NCBI GenBank assembly: GCA_039621445.1
Contig: CP154956.1
Location: 45,365,291-45,429,290 of the forward strand
Source: Euglena gracilis
Taxonomy: Eukaryota > Euglenida > Euglenophyceae > Euglenales
Length of the DNA stretch: 64,000 bases
Direction of reading: 5' to 3'
A program made the translations under genes and the position numbers. Shown here piece after piece: positions 10,479 through 21,000 of the stretch (positions are counted from its first letter, which is position 1; every line of letters begins with the position of its first letter). The notes beneath the pieces are model-generated. The model was not told where the DNA came from. It did no database searches and saw only the letters and a list, made by a program, of their open reading frames with translations.

Positions 10479-11453
10479 GCAGCGCACCGCCGCCGCCCCC
10501 CACCCCACGGGTCCCCGGGCCCATTTCCCTCCCTCGCACCCACCGCCCAATGCGCTGGGAGGGGCAACCCGACACGGATGGAAAGGGCGACTTCGCGTCA
10601 GGGAGGCAAATGGTTCTCCTGCGCATCAACCAAGAGGTCCAGGCCAAGAAAGCGGTCATGGACAAACAAAGCGCGAGAGCACGGCCTGGAGAGTTTTTTG
10701 AGCGGCTGCCCCGTCCAGGTCGACCAGGAGCCCTCCTTTCCTGCCACTCACTCACACACCGCCTTCGAAGGGTGTCCATCTCCTGGTGGACAATGTGGCG
10801 AACGGGGGTTGACAGATTCGGGACCTCGGCAGTGCGCCGGGCAGGGACGCAGACGCTTTGTCGGCTGGCCAGGGTTGGGTGAAGCCGGCAGTCCATCTGG
10901 CTCGGCCCCACGCCATCCTTCGGGCAACCTCCCTGTTTTCCTTTTCCGCTCAACTTCAACGTAAGCGCACCCCAGGTTACCACGTAAGCCGCGGAAACCC
11001 TTCCCACTTCGTCTTCTTCCATAAATCAAGGGTGTGTGTGCTGTAGCTGTTTTCTTTTCAAAAAACTGCTAAATATTCTTAAAAATATTTTCTTTATTGT
11101 CAAGCCACGCACAAACTGCCCCCAAGCCTTGGGTTTTCCGGTAAAAAATCGATAAGCCCACCCCTCGTCCGTGACTTCTTTCTGGTCATTGAGTTTGAGA
11201 GTTCCAATCCCACCACCAGTGCAGATGAGAGTCAGCCAGGGAACCCTGACTTCTTCTTGCACATTATAAACTTGGTCATTACCAGAGACCTTGGCCATTT
11301 TCCTGGAATAACAAATTGCCTGGGGGCCAGGGAAGAAGCTGCAATGCTGCTGAGAAAATTGCTGAATGCCCGAAAAGAAGGTCCCAAGACAGAAGTTCAA
11401 CAGGATTAAATTCAACCTGCTCAGGGCCCTCTCGCTGATTCCACCAATTCCAC

Positions 11454-11549
11454 CGGGCCAAAGCGGTGCGAACGATGGCATGGCCGCCTCGGAATGTGCT
11501 GTACTGCGTCGCCGCCACGCCTCGAAGGGCTCCGGAGGCAGCCCCGACC
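11454..11549 (-). CDS. Gene 2 exon with second WRRRST motif (EPFEAWRRRSTAHSE)
   Basis: After GGATCAG it reads SGLPPEPFEAWRRRSTAHSE then AAMPSFAPLWP. The EPF/E-x-W-R-R-R-S-T core matches the 16.2-kb exon with mostly silent changes. A different frame (GALRGVAATQYSTFRGG) is also open, but cross-exon codon conservation favours the WRRRST frame. The donor may be GTACAG or the GTGGAA used here. Confidence 0.45.
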
Positions 11550-12284
11550 CTGATCCGGACCCGGAGCCCGACCCAGGCCGGGACCCGTTGCTGCCCTTGT
11601 CGGAGGCCTCGGAGGCAGGAAAGCCACACAGGCGGGGGGGGGGGGCAGGGGATGGGGGGGGGGCGGTTAGAGAGATTGCTGTGCGCAACATCTGTTGTGC
11701 CTGGGACCTCCCCACACAGGCTTCTTTCAAGACCTTGGGGGGATCTTAATCTCACCTTTTTTGCGTTTAGCTTGGAAGACCACTCCGCGGGTGGTGGGGT
11801 GAGTTGCGTGGCGCCGGAATTTTATTGAAATGTACCTCCCGATGGCCAATTTAGGGGTCTCCCAGGAGGAGGGATCCCGCGCCAGGCTGATGGGGTGGGG
11901 GACCCCCTCCCCCCCACACCACGGAAGGCGCTCCCCCAGGGGGGCAGGATAAAAAGATGAAAGAGGAGGCAGGGGCAAGATTCAGGCCATACGAAGGCAT
12001 CCCTTTTCTCAAAAATCCCAAAAGAATTGTACGATTTTCGGCATGAAGGAGAAAAGAAGGGGGATGGCAGCAGATTTGCGATTGCAATGATCAATCCTAG
12101 CACCGGGAACAATAAATACCAAATACCAATAAGATTCATTCCCGCCTTCCGGGGTTCTGCATTGGTCCCCCCAGCCCCCGCCATTCTCTTCGAGGGTGCT
12201 GGCAGCAATTTTTGAGGCCACGTCCCTCTTCTGTGCTTGGAGGTTCTTCGTAGTTTGCCTCCGCCCGGGCCTGCCTGAGCGGAC

Positions 12285-12395
12285 GAGAACTCCTCCAGAA
12301 ACGTCAGGTGGCAGCTGCTCTTCCGCCGCGCACTACTGCTCGCCGCCGCCGCCGCCGCCGCCGCCTCGATGTCGCCGGGGGATGGGCGGTGCAGA
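12285..12395 (-). CDS. Gene 2 exon with Ala run (GDIEAAAAAAAASSSARR)
   Basis: Reads LHRPSPGDIEAAAAAAAASS then SARRKSSCHLTFLEEF. A GCG repeat encodes the alanine tract, which is a potential length-variable trinucleotide. The acceptor (GCTGAG) and donor (GTCCGC) are both weak. Confidence 0.4.
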
Positions 12396-12712
12396 CTCAG
12401 CGAACCCCCGCATCCACGGGATGGGGGCAGAACGGAAATGCCGGCTTTTCTTTTTGCCATGCGGGTGCCACCTCCCGCACTGGAAACGGTCACCTAACAG
12501 GTTGAGCAGTACCCGGGACCCTGACAGCTTCCTGCTTGGGACCCTGACGACATCCTGGGCAAGGATTGGAACTAACTGGAAAAATCAATGAAACTTGACC
12601 TACAGGCCGGCACGGTATCTTGATGGGTTGGAACCAACAGCGGGACCCTGACAGGTTCTCGGGGATGGGGGGGGGGGTGACAGCGCACACGCCAATGATC
12701 CGCACCACCCAC

Positions 12713-12985
12713 CGCAACGTCAACGATGCCCCACGCCACGCGCGGCGTCAGCAGCTGCCACCCCGGCGCCGGCTCCGCCCCCTCCGCCCCCTCCGAATCG
12801 TCGTTGGCCTCGAAGGGCAGGACGGGGTCCAGCGGGAAGGCGTCAGGGCCGCCGGGGGCACTGCCGGCGGTGGAGGGCGTGATGACGACCCACGGCTGAG
12901 CCCCGCCCGCCGGCCGGGGGCCCGCCGCCGTCGGGGTCGGGGACTCCGCCGTTGCGGGGCAGCCCAGCGGCCACAGCGGGGACGG
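12713..12985 (-). CDS. Gene 2 exon (FPLDPVLPFEANDDSEGAEG)
   Basis: Reads GGPDAFPLDPVLPFEANDDS, then EGAEGAEPAPGWQLLTPRVA and WGIVDVA, ending at GCG|GTGGGT. The 3' two thirds is clearly coding. In the 5' third another frame (VPAVAAGLPRNGGVPDPDG) competes, so the exon may begin at the internal acceptor CGGCAG near 12,868. Confidence 0.5.
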
Positions 12986-13197
12986 CTGCCAACCTGGGCC
13001 CCGAACCATTCCGGACCCCTGCGTGGCTGGCTGGCTGGCTGGCTGGCCGGGCTGCCGGCACTCCGTTCCCTCAGCAAGACGGCATTGGGCCGATTCGTCG
13101 GCGGGGGGGGGGGCTTAGGGAGGTTCAGGCTGGCCTGGGCAGGCAGGGGGCGGCGGAGGGGTCCCGGGAGCGGTCGCGGCGGCGGGGCAGCAGGTAC

Positions 13198-13259
13198 CAG
13201 TCGGGGTAGCCGGCAGGCGGGGCCTCGCCGCCCAGCGCCCCCCGGACGACCGAACCGAC
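13198..13259 (-). CDS. Gene 2 exon (GALGGEAPPAGYPDW)
   Basis: After GCGGTGAG the preferred frame reads VGSVVRGALGGEAPPAGYPD then W, ending at GTACCT. The frame continues open (YLLPRRRDRSRDPS), again giving an Arg cluster after an aromatic residue. Boundaries and frame are moderately supported. Confidence 0.4.
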
Positions 13260-14267
13260 CTCACCGCAACCTCCGGGGCAGAGGAGGGGAGAGGGAGGGT
13301 GCAACCGGGAGCCCCGGCGACGTCCCGGCCGTGCTCGTTGTCCCAGCGGGGGGCCAGCCCGTCGGGGGGTGGGGTGGGGGACTGGAGGGGCCCATGGCTG
13401 GACAGTGTGCTGGCCCCGTCGGGGGGCAGGCGGCGGAGTGGGGCTGGGCCCACGGGTCTGAAACCTGCCCTCCCAGCCATGGGGAGGGGGGAGGGGCGAG
13501 GCACAGGGTGTGACCTTCAGTGGTCCACCCTTGCACCCGGAGGTCCTTGGGCATCCGGTGTGGCACCCTTATACACCGTGTGTGCCCTTTCACCGAAATA
13601 TGAAAGGTGTAGCCGGAAAATGCTCAACCCAAGTGTGCAAGATGGCACCCACATCAGGCAGGAGGATCTCAAAAAAAGAGCTGCCAAAATGCTGACCGAC
13701 GCACCGGGCAGGCACTCCGCCACCTGGGCCACACACATACTGCGGCGACCCAAGCGTTGCTCTGCGCTGCGTGGCAGCGGACTGGGGGCAGGCCAGGGAG
13801 GGGGGGGATGCGGACCAACACGAATGGCATCACCCAATTTCCATCAAGGACGCTGTAAACGTTTGTGAGGTGGACATCGTACGCCTCCTCAGTCAAACAG
13901 CAACAAATGCTTGTGTTCTGGGAGGTATCAGTGCCTGCATGTTTAAACCTTACACCCCAGTGATCCGATTCCTCAACGGGGAAACTTCGAGGGCCCTGCG
14001 ATGGAGCGCAGCTGGTGGACAGAAAGTTGGGGAGGTAATCCACCACTTTGGTGAGAGCTTTGACAATGATTGACGGCCACAATGGCGATACAACAAAGAA
14101 AATGTGCCAACCACAAAAAATGACGACCGAATGGCCGCCTGAGTGATGAGAATGGCTGCCTGAGGGGCTTGAGAGTGGCTGCACGTTGGGGGCAACTGCC
14201 TGAAGGGGGGGGGCATTTATATATACGTTAAGGCTGGACCAGTTCAATCCAGTAGGTCATGAGTCAC

Positions 14268-14393
14268 CCAAAAAGCCCAGGCCTGCTCGGCGCTGGGCCG
14301 CCTGCGGGGGAAGAGGGGCAGGGGGGCGTCTGCCTGCAGGCCGGACCCCTCCTGCAGGTCCGGCGGGTCATCGCCGTAGTCGTCGAAGTCGTC
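14268..14393 (-). CDS. Gene 2 exon, acidic (DDFDDYGDDPPDLQEGSG)
   Basis: Very clear 126-bp exon (42 codons, phase 0), with acceptor TGCCGCTTTGCAG and donor TGG|GTGACT. It reads DDFDDYGDDPPDLQEGSGLQ then ADAPLPLFPRRRPSAEQAWA and FW. The acidic-then-basic composition is typical of a disordered cytoplasmic segment. It ends in W after an RRR cluster, echoing the W-R-R-R motif. Confidence 0.65.
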
Positions 14394-14526
14394 CTGCAAA
14401 GCGGCAGGGCGGCCCACCAACAGACAGGTTCACTGCCCAGCACAGGTAGTGCAGCTTTTTGAGGTGATCCACGCCTCCACCCAAACACCCACACCCACCC
14501 ACCAACACCCACCCACCCACCCACCA

Positions 14527-14606
<80 letters not shown>

Positions 14607-14607
14607 C

Positions 14608-14693
<86 letters not shown>
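14527..14693. repeat. (AC)n microsatellite
   Basis: An almost pure AC dinucleotide run of about 165 bp with one interruption (CTCCAAC) near 14,605, within an intron. Confidence 0.98.
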
Positions 14694-14697
<4 letters not shown>

Positions 14698-15509
14698 CTG
14701 CCCACTCTGTGCAACAGGTGGTGTGTATCGTGTGACATTGGCAAGGTTTTTTTGTTTTCTCAATTGTCCTTTTTCAATTTGTCTTTGTCTCAATTTTCCT
14801 TTCCAAATGTCCCCCCCTTGTTCTGAGTTGTGCAAACAGGGCTGAACTGTGCATGACGTCTGGGGACGCCGCGGGAGAGATGCCAAATCACCCATCTTAT
14901 ACATCTGCATGCCATATAGGCGTATGTCGATATGTCTTATATAACAGTATGTCATGGATGTATTTACATATTTATGTGTGTAAACACATGAAAATACCTC
15001 TTTTGAACGGGTGTGGCTGAGGGGAACTCTGTCCCACTCGAGAGCGTGAGCTTGGGGGGGGGGAGTCAGTCGGTGCGGTCAATCAGTTGCATGTGTCAGT
15101 GGTGTGTTGTCAGTTCTCAGCCAATCAGTGGTGTATTGTCTGGCAGTCGCATGTGCTGTCAGCCTGCGTTGCAGTTTCGCCCCAGGTTGGCAGGTGGGGC
15201 ATCCTCAGGGGGACGTCCTGACAAGTATCATGTGTGGTGTAGACTGTCACAAACAAGTGCTTCACTTCCAAAGGGCTGGAAAAAAAAAGTCCTGCAAGGC
15301 TTTGGGTAGGTCCGTATCTTTGGCTTTTTTGCCTTTCTCAACCCTGCAAGGGCCTGGTTTGCCTTCCCGCCTTCCTGCTGTTCCGGAAGGTGCCCCAGAG
15401 GCAGTGGAGCCATTTTTTGCACCCTGCCCTGCCTTGTTGTGCACCCAATGTAGAGCGCCATTCCTGGGGCTGCAGCACTAACCCCCAGGGAGGGGGTGGC
15501 CTGAGGGTG

Positions 15510-15725
15510 CGACCCACATCTCTCCATCGCCGAAAGCACACGGCGACAAGCTCCGGAAACGTCGAGAGAAAGAGCCGCCAGCCCCGGACCCCCCTGGGCG
15601 GCGAGGGAGAACGACCGCCAAGTCCGGGCACTGCTGGGGAACGGCGACGGGTGGAGCTGCAGCCCGCCGTGGGGCGGCGCCAGCGGCGCGGCGGCGGGGT
15701 GGCCGGGGAGGGGGAAGGGAGGGAG
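15510..15725 (-). CDS. Gene 2 probable exon, frame unresolved
   Basis: A GC-rich block with coding-like codon use in more than one frame: LQLHPSPFPSSARTWRSFSL in one, RGWRLFLSTFPELVAVCFRR in another. I cannot choose between them. The island has the same size and composition as its neighbours, and no other explanation for its GC content is visible. Confidence 0.3.
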
Positions 15726-16160
15726 AGTGGTCGAGGGAGGGGAACTCGGGCTGGCGGACCTCCCCCTGTGCCATGCTCCCGGCTGATGCGCTGGCAAACA
15801 ACAAAACCAAAGATTTGGTGAGGCTGGAAATGGCTTTGGGATACGGGGAGGGGGGGGGGAATGAATGGGGAGACACAAGAAACAAGTGAAGCAAAGGTGT
15901 TAAGCGATTTCTCCTGCCAGAGGCTTTCTTCAAAAAAATGTCCTGGGGGGGGTCGGTTCTGGGCAACCACATTTAGGAAACGAATACAGGGGTCGAATTT
16001 TTCGGGCGTTTTGTGCCGGAAAAAGAGGGAACCCCCAGGAGGTGACCACTCGGTCCGATGGAGGTGTGAGACTGGGACCCACCCACTTCCCCTCGGGATG
16101 CCATACGATGAAAAAAATCCTGCCCTACTTCGACGGTTTGTTGTGGCACACGTTCCACAC

Positions 16161-16275
16161 CGCCTCCTGCGACGGCCGGCCAGCGGAGTCGGCGGAGTAC
16201 AGCGTGCTGCGCCGCCGCCACTCCTCCACGGCGGTGAGCGGCGGGATTCCCCGGAAGGGCTCCTTGGCCGTCCCA
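16161..16275 (-). CDS. Gene 2 exon with WRRRST motif (EEWRRRSTLYSADSAG)
   Basis: Acceptor CCTGGCAG, donor GCG|GTGTGG. It reads GTAKEPFRGIPPLTAVEEWR then RRSTLYSADSAGRPSQEA. The EPF...E-W-R-R-R-S-T core recurs in the 11.5-kb exon, with differences at third codon positions (CGG/CGA, AGC/AGT, ACG/ACA). That supports this frame and an exon-duplication origin. Confidence 0.55.
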
Positions 16276-16743
16276 CTGCCAGGGCCACCCCAAGTCGAGA
16301 AGGAGAATTCCCAACACACGACGGACGGTCAAAACCCATAAACTATACAGATATACATATATGTATTTATGTACATGTAACACATGATTTAGATAGGCTT
16401 GCTCATGACTGAAGGCATATGACGACCTTATCCCCTGGGGGTGCCTGTCTGGTACACACCTGGATCTGACCCCACGGGGGGGGGGGGGCAGGGAACATGG
16501 CCAAAAGTGCCTGGCTCGACCAGGCCCTCAGGTGCCAAAGGTGCTGAAAACCCAGAAAACGTCCATTTTCGGGGAAGTTTCTTCCTGTCCAGGCACCCCA
16601 GGCCCCTCCGACCCCACCCCCTGTGTTTCGGTAAAATTCAACGTGTCCGGAATAAAACCAAGCAAATCAGATTCTGAACCAAGGTCTGCATGGATGGATT
16701 CCCAAGCGGGCAAATTCTCGGGGACAGGCGGGCACTCGGCCAC

Positions 16744-16785
16744 CGCCGGCGATGGGGAGCCCCGGGGCGTCCCTGGCCGCCCCGG
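16744..16785 (-). CDS. Gene 2 micro-exon (PGRPGTPRGSPSPA)
   Basis: Exactly 42 bp between GTGGGCAG and GCG|GTGGCC, reading PGRPGTPRGSPSPA in phase 0 with the upstream micro-exon. The frame stays open beyond the donor (VAECPPVPENLPAW), so a longer exon using a later donor is possible. Confidence 0.4.
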
Positions 16786-16843
16786 CTGCCCACGGCCACC
16801 CCCAGGGCCAGGCACCTATGGTCACTTCCCATTTTGGTGCTCT

Positions 16844-16900
16844 GGTCGGCCCTGGTCGGCCCTGGTCGGCCCTGGTCGGCCCTGGTCGGCCCTGGTCGGC
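16844..16900. repeat. GGTCGGCCCT tandem array, left copy
   Basis: About six near-exact copies of the 10-bp unit, between CACCTATGG (from 16,813) and CCATAGGTG (to 16,919). The array is therefore itself a small foldback at one end of the intron element. Confidence 0.9.
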
Positions 16901-17516
16901 AAATAGTCGGCCATAGGTGGGGGTATCCGTCACAGAAAAAAAGATTGTGAAAAATGACCCAAAATTACCAAAAGAGCACAAAATGGCCAAAATGCCATAA
17001 AATATGCTCATATTGACCCAAATTAGCCCAATATTTGCCAAATCAGTGACCGCGGTCGGCTGAAAATGGTTAAAAATGGCCAAAAGTGGGCAAAGGCCAA
17101 AGAAAAGCTGTTCTGGCCACTGTTTTTGCAAATCCAGAAGCTGCACCTGGCGCAAAATGCTCAAAAATGGTCAAATTGGACCAAAAAGAGACCAAAAAAA
17201 TGGGCAAAATAACAAAAAAAGGCCGAAAAAGGCTTTAAATGGTCAAAAATGGCCCAAGAGCAGGACAAAATGGCCCAAAATTACAAGAAGTGCGCAAAAA
17301 ATGGCCAAAAATGGTCAAAATAGGTCAAAATTGGTGAATTATGGTGACAAATGGGCCAATAGGGGACAAAAGCGACCTAAAATGGCCAAAAGCGACCAAA
17401 AGCAGCCAAAAGTGACAACATGAGCCAGATGAGCCAGAAAAATCTCAAAATCTGGGATAAAAATGAGCCTAATTCCTCATTCTCACTGAAAAATTGACAT
17501 CAATTAGAAAAAAGTT

Positions 17517-17640
17517 GCGCGGTCGGGTGCGTTCGGGTGCGTTCGGCTGCGGTCGGCTGCGGTAACCCGCGGTCGATGCTGCCGGGCCAGCATCGCCCTG
17601 CATCGCCCAGCATCGCCCAGCATCATCAGAGGTGCTTGGT
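17517..17640. repeat. Hexamer and CAGCATCGCC repeats
   Basis: GCGGTCGG/GCGTTCGG units, then CAGCATCGCC copies ending CAGCATCATCAGAGGTGCTT. The same CAGCATCGCC array and identical end occur at 26,398-26,512, marking two copies of one element. Confidence 0.8.
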
Positions 17641-17710
17641 CCAGAGGGAAAGCTGCTGAATTCCTTCATCCATTCCCTTTCCGTCGGCCAACCACATGCA
17701 AGTCGGCCGT

Positions 17711-17853
17711 GGTCGGCCCTGGTCGGCCCTGGTCGGCCCTGGTCGGCCCTGGTCGGCCCTGGTCGGAACCCCCACCTACGGGGGTCCTGAAACTCATAGT
17801 CGGCCCTGGTCGGCCCTGGTCGGCCCTGGTCGGCCCTGGTCGGCCCTGGTCGG
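17711..17853. repeat. GGTCGGCCCT tandem arrays, right copies
   Basis: Two arrays of five to six units (17,711-17,766 and about 17,800-17,851), separated by a short spacer with CACCTACGG. They have the same orientation as the left array, so the two element ends share direct arrays plus inverted outermost termini. Confidence 0.9.
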
Positions 17854-17877
17854 CCATAGGTGCCTGCCCAGGGCCAC

Positions 17878-17917
17878 CTTCTCGTGCTTCGCGGAGGGCA
17901 GGGGCTCCAGGAGGTCG
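17878..17917 (-). CDS. Gene 2 micro-exon (DLLEPLPSAKHEK)
   Basis: A 40-bp exon between acceptor GGGCCCCAG and donor AAG|GTGGCC, reading DLLEPLPSAKHEK and leaving phase 0. It is immediately followed by the inverted-repeat intron, and the next exon is in the matching frame, which supports both. Confidence 0.5.
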
Positions 17918-17996
17918 CTGGGGCCCGGGCGGCTTGTGAAGGGAGTCGGACCCACACTCTGGCGGGGGGGGGGGGGGGGGGCGATGGCTGACAGAC

Positions 17997-18137
17997 CCCC
18001 CGGGGCGGCCAGGGGCTCCGGCCGGGGCTTCGGCTTCTCGGGGGGCAGGAACTGCAGGGGTTCCTCCACCGGCGCCTCGGCGGGGGCGTACACCTTGTCC
18101 GGCTCCCGCGTCGCCGGCGGGGCCCAGTGCCGCCGGC
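17997..18137 (-). CDS. Gene 2 exon, Pro/Glu-rich (EEPLQFLPPEKPKPRPEP)
   Basis: Reads ATREPDKVYAPAEAPVEEPL, then QFLPPEKPKPRPEPLAAPGG, ending at GTCTGT. The acidic, proline-rich composition suggests a cytoplasmic linker. The only nearby acceptors are CGGGAG (within the block) or CAG further upstream, so the 5' edge is open. Confidence 0.45.
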
Positions 18138-18473
18138 GATGGTAGCAGTGCGTGGGAGTGAGCGGGCGAGCTGGGGAACTGGGTGCAATGCGAATGCTCT
18201 TGTGAATCCCCCCCCCCCCCCGCACAGCGACCCAGGAGGAGGGGACGCGTGCGAACCACTTGGAGGTGCAGGGTTTGCTGACCCGAAACGGAAGGGTTTG
18301 CAGCGCGGACAAACAAATGCCACGCCAAAAAATTGTCCAAAAAGCATGCCAGGGGTGGAAACTGACCGGGGCCTTCTGAGGGAGTGATGGGCGCGGAGTG
18401 TGTTTGAACAGGTGCCGATTCGTCTGCGCCTGTTTCCCCCGCCCTGGGCCTCCCGCCGGAAGGGGCGCCACAC

Positions 18474-18607
18474 CGGCGGAGACTGGGCCCCGGGCTCACG
18501 GCGGGGCAGGCACCGCCTCCGGCCGAACCAGAACGCCACCGCCGATGCCACGGCGCATCGCCCGCGCAGCCCCCACCGCCCAACGGAACGACCCCACCTC
18601 CGCCCGG
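18474..18607 (-). CDS. Gene 2 exon: possible membrane-cytosol junction (CAVASAVAFWFGRRRC)
   Basis: Acceptor CCCTCACCTCAG, donor CCG|GTGTGG. The preferred frame reads GRRWGRSVGRWGLRGRCAVA, then SAVAFWFGRRRCLPRREPGA. A hydrophobic run followed by RRR would suit the inner end of a span, but the run is short. A second frame (AEVGSFRWAVGAARAMRRG) is also open for a while, so the frame is uncertain. Confidence 0.4.
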
Positions 18608-19421
18608 CTGAGGTGAGGGACGGGGAGGGGAAGAGCCGAGTGGGGGGGGGACAAGAAGAGACAAGAAGAGAGCCGGAGGGGGAACACCGGCACTTCGCCC
18701 CACGGAGGGGCAGGGCCATGGCGTCGGGGGCGGGCCCTTCAACCCCCGGCCCGGGGGTGGGCGCCCATCCCGGCCATGGCAAGCACACCCCGGTGTCAGT
18801 TTCGGAGCCTCACTGCAGCCGACCCTTCTTTCCTGGGGCGTCGGGGTGTTGGGCGGGCAAAGGCGATGGCACACAGCCCAGCACCGTCAGCCCTGAGGCC
18901 CGGAACCGGCCATTTTCAGGAATTTCAGGAATTTTGAGGGGCTATGGTTTCGGGTGTCGGGGGCACCATCACCACGGTCACGTTGGAGAGTTTTGCTCAG
19001 CGCACCCTGGCCAACTGTCTTCAGGGTGAACACAGGTTCAATCATAACCCCACTGGTCCATTCCCACTCCCCTTGGGCTGTTGTCGCCCCAAGCAATTTC
19101 GCCTGCCGATTGCAATTTTCATCTGCCATTGTGGCTGCCGATCTGCTGTCCAAAACTGGTCAGCGGCGGGAATGTCAAAAACAAAAGACAATGAAAATGC
19201 TATTTAGGAGTTTTCATACCAAAAAAAATGTACCATATTGGTTCACCCTGGTATGTCAGAATTGGGGCTTGAAAATATTCAAAAAAGTGTACATCAAGGG
19301 GTCAACCAACCCCAACCCCTGAGCTATTGCGGGGCAATTGTACCCCCCTCTTTGCTGCCCACCGTGTCGGGCAGGCTTGGGGAAGGGAGACTTGGGGGGG
19401 GGGGGTTGGAGAGGTCGCCAC

Positions 19422-19544
19422 CAGATGGGGAGCTGAGGGGGCCGCGGCCCCGCTACGGCGGCGCCGGCCCCGACCGCGATGGCCCACTGGCCACCCCCCG
19501 CGGCGGTGGGCGTGGGCTGGGCCCACCCCACGGCTCCGCAGGGC
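19422..19544 (-). CDS. Gene 2 exon with short hydrophobic stretch (WAIAVGAGAAVAG)
   Basis: Acceptor TGTCCCCTTAG, donor CTG|GTGGCG. It reads PCGAVGWAQPTPTAAGGGQW then AIAVGAGAAVAGPRPPQLPI. The Ala/Gly/Val run is short for a membrane span but stands at the switch from Cys/sequon-rich to Arg/Pro-rich exons. Confidence 0.45.
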
Positions 19545-20193
19545 CTAAGGGGACAGGGGTCGGTTCTGCGGCGGAGGAACTGTTGGGGCTGAAAGACCGC
19601 GACGCAGCTCCAACCACGGAGGCTGGAAATACACCGGTTGGAAGCGCGGCTGGCCGCGGCCGGACGTTAAAACAACCCGAGAGAGCTCCCTCAGAGAGTG
19701 CGACACTTGTGAACGCTGGTGCACATTTGCGTGATAAATTGGCCCTAGCTTGGCCCCGACAGGGTCTAACTGGGGTAAATACACACGGGGGGACGCTCGC
19801 TCGGCGCCTTCAGCCTGCCTCGGGTCCCCTGGGGTGGCTCCTTGGGTTTGTGTGTGCCCTGCAGAGCCCAATGTCCCTAACCCTATTCCTTCGGACTTTT
19901 GATTTGGTAAATTGGTTGGGGCCGCGTCCTGCAATTGCCGAAGGCGATCCAACCGCAGAGAGTTGTGTCCACCTGTTCGTTGGAAAAGCAGTTGAAGGCG
20001 GCCGGCCGGCAATCCAACCGCTCACTTCCGATGAAGTGGCTTGGTTGGACCCGGCCGGCCAGACGCGCCAACGTCCCACGACAACCCAATTCTCGGCGGA
20101 AGCCATCGGGTGCCTGGGACACCGTCACGTTGTCCAGGAGGCGTTCGGTGGGGGACGCCCAGATGGGGGCGGGAGGAGCCCCAGGGTACACAC

Positions 20194-20328
20194 TTCCGTG
20201 TGGTGAGGCCCCTCCCGGCCGGCGGACACGGAGCCCGGGAACCGCATGCCGCAGGTGCCGTTGGCCGGCGCGAACAGCAGCCGCTGGCCGGACACGGGGT
20301 CCTGTGTGACGCACGACGCCGTCAGCGA
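20194..20328 (-). CDS. Gene 2 exon, Cys-rich (LTASCVTQDPVSGQRLLFAP)
   Basis: Strong acceptor CCTCCCCCCAG. It reads SLTASCVTQDPVSGQRLLFA, then PANGTCGMRFPGSVSAGREG and PHHTE, ending at GTGTGT. Two Cys and an Asn-Gly-Thr site just before the hydrophobic exons make it a candidate juxtamembrane (GPS-like) segment, although the classic GPS Trp/Cys signature is not seen. Confidence 0.55.
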
Positions 20329-20908
20329 CTGGGGGGAGGGGCCGGCCGGACCGCACAATTCAGGTCCTCATTCCCTTGCCCGATTTGCAACCCCCAAAGC
20401 TAACGTCCAGCTGGCCGTTCTGGCTGTTGGCTGTTGGCTGTTGGTTCTGGCTGTTGAAATTTGGTGATAGAGGACGGGTGAGGACAATGGTGAGAAAATG
20501 GCTGCCGGCGGGTTTTGATTCAGCGAGACCCTGATCCTGATGCATCGGCGTTATTTCAACTTTGGGTTAATCATAACAGCCACCTCCCCTTCCCCTTATT
20601 GTCCCAGCGACCTGTCTCTCGGGACCCCAACCGGTCAATAAGGGCGGAGGGACAATAAGGGGGTGCAAAGGTAAAAGTGAAGGCGGGGTAAAAAAAAAAC
20701 TTCAGTCGGCCGGGTCCCAAGGACGATAAGGGGAGAGGGAGGGGGCGGTGGTATCTGTAATTATATGCAGCTGTACTGTGCCTTATGCAAAAATGAGAAT
20801 GCCTGCCCCTGGTCTCATGGGAGGCTTCTTTTTGGGACCACCCCCCACCCATGCACCGAGGCGGGGGCAGGACGGCCCCCTCGTAAGGTATGCTCCGTAG
20901 GGGGGATA

Positions 20909-20998
20909 CCCCGAACGACATTTGAGGATGCTTTTGAGCATCCTCAAATGTCGTTCGGGGTCGTTCGAGGATGCTCAAAAGCATCCTCAAATGTACAC
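20909..20998. repeat. Three-arm hairpin cluster at a 5' splice site
   Basis: Arms 20,909-20,932 and 20,937-20,960 form a perfect 24-bp inverted repeat with a 4-nt loop. A third copy of the arm core (TTTGAGGATGC) follows at about 20,966-20,992 and can pair with either neighbour. On the minus strand the intron starts GTGTGT and enters this repeat almost at once. Confidence 0.85.
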
Positions 20999-21000
20999 AC

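Larger units (their letters stand above)
16786..17877 (-). mobile_element. Introner-like intron: TIR-bounded element filling a 1.09-kb intron
   Basis: Inverted termini CAGGCACCTATGG (16,809-16,821) and CCATAGGTGCCTG (17,854-17,866) lie 22 nt inside the acceptor AG and 11 nt inside the donor GT. The interior holds GGTCGGCCCT tandem arrays near both ends, a GGCCAAAA-rich body and CAGCATCGCC repeats. Flanking micro-exons join in phase 0. The architecture matches what is known of introners derived from small DNA transposons. There is no transposase, so it would be non-autonomous. Confidence 0.6.

Noticed and set aside
10600-10990. Large frames on both strands between 10.6 and 11.0 kb
   Set aside because: Moderate GC, no consistent splice sites, and peptide quality falls sharply relative to the 10.4-kb exon.
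11026-11450. Extended minus-strand frame downstream of the 11.5-kb exon (VRVPWLTLICTGGGIG)
   Set aside because: Composition drops to intron-like GC and there is no acceptor; most likely read-through into the intron.
14449-14955. Open frames of Cys-Val or His-Thr repeats
   Set aside because: Products of the AC dinucleotide run.
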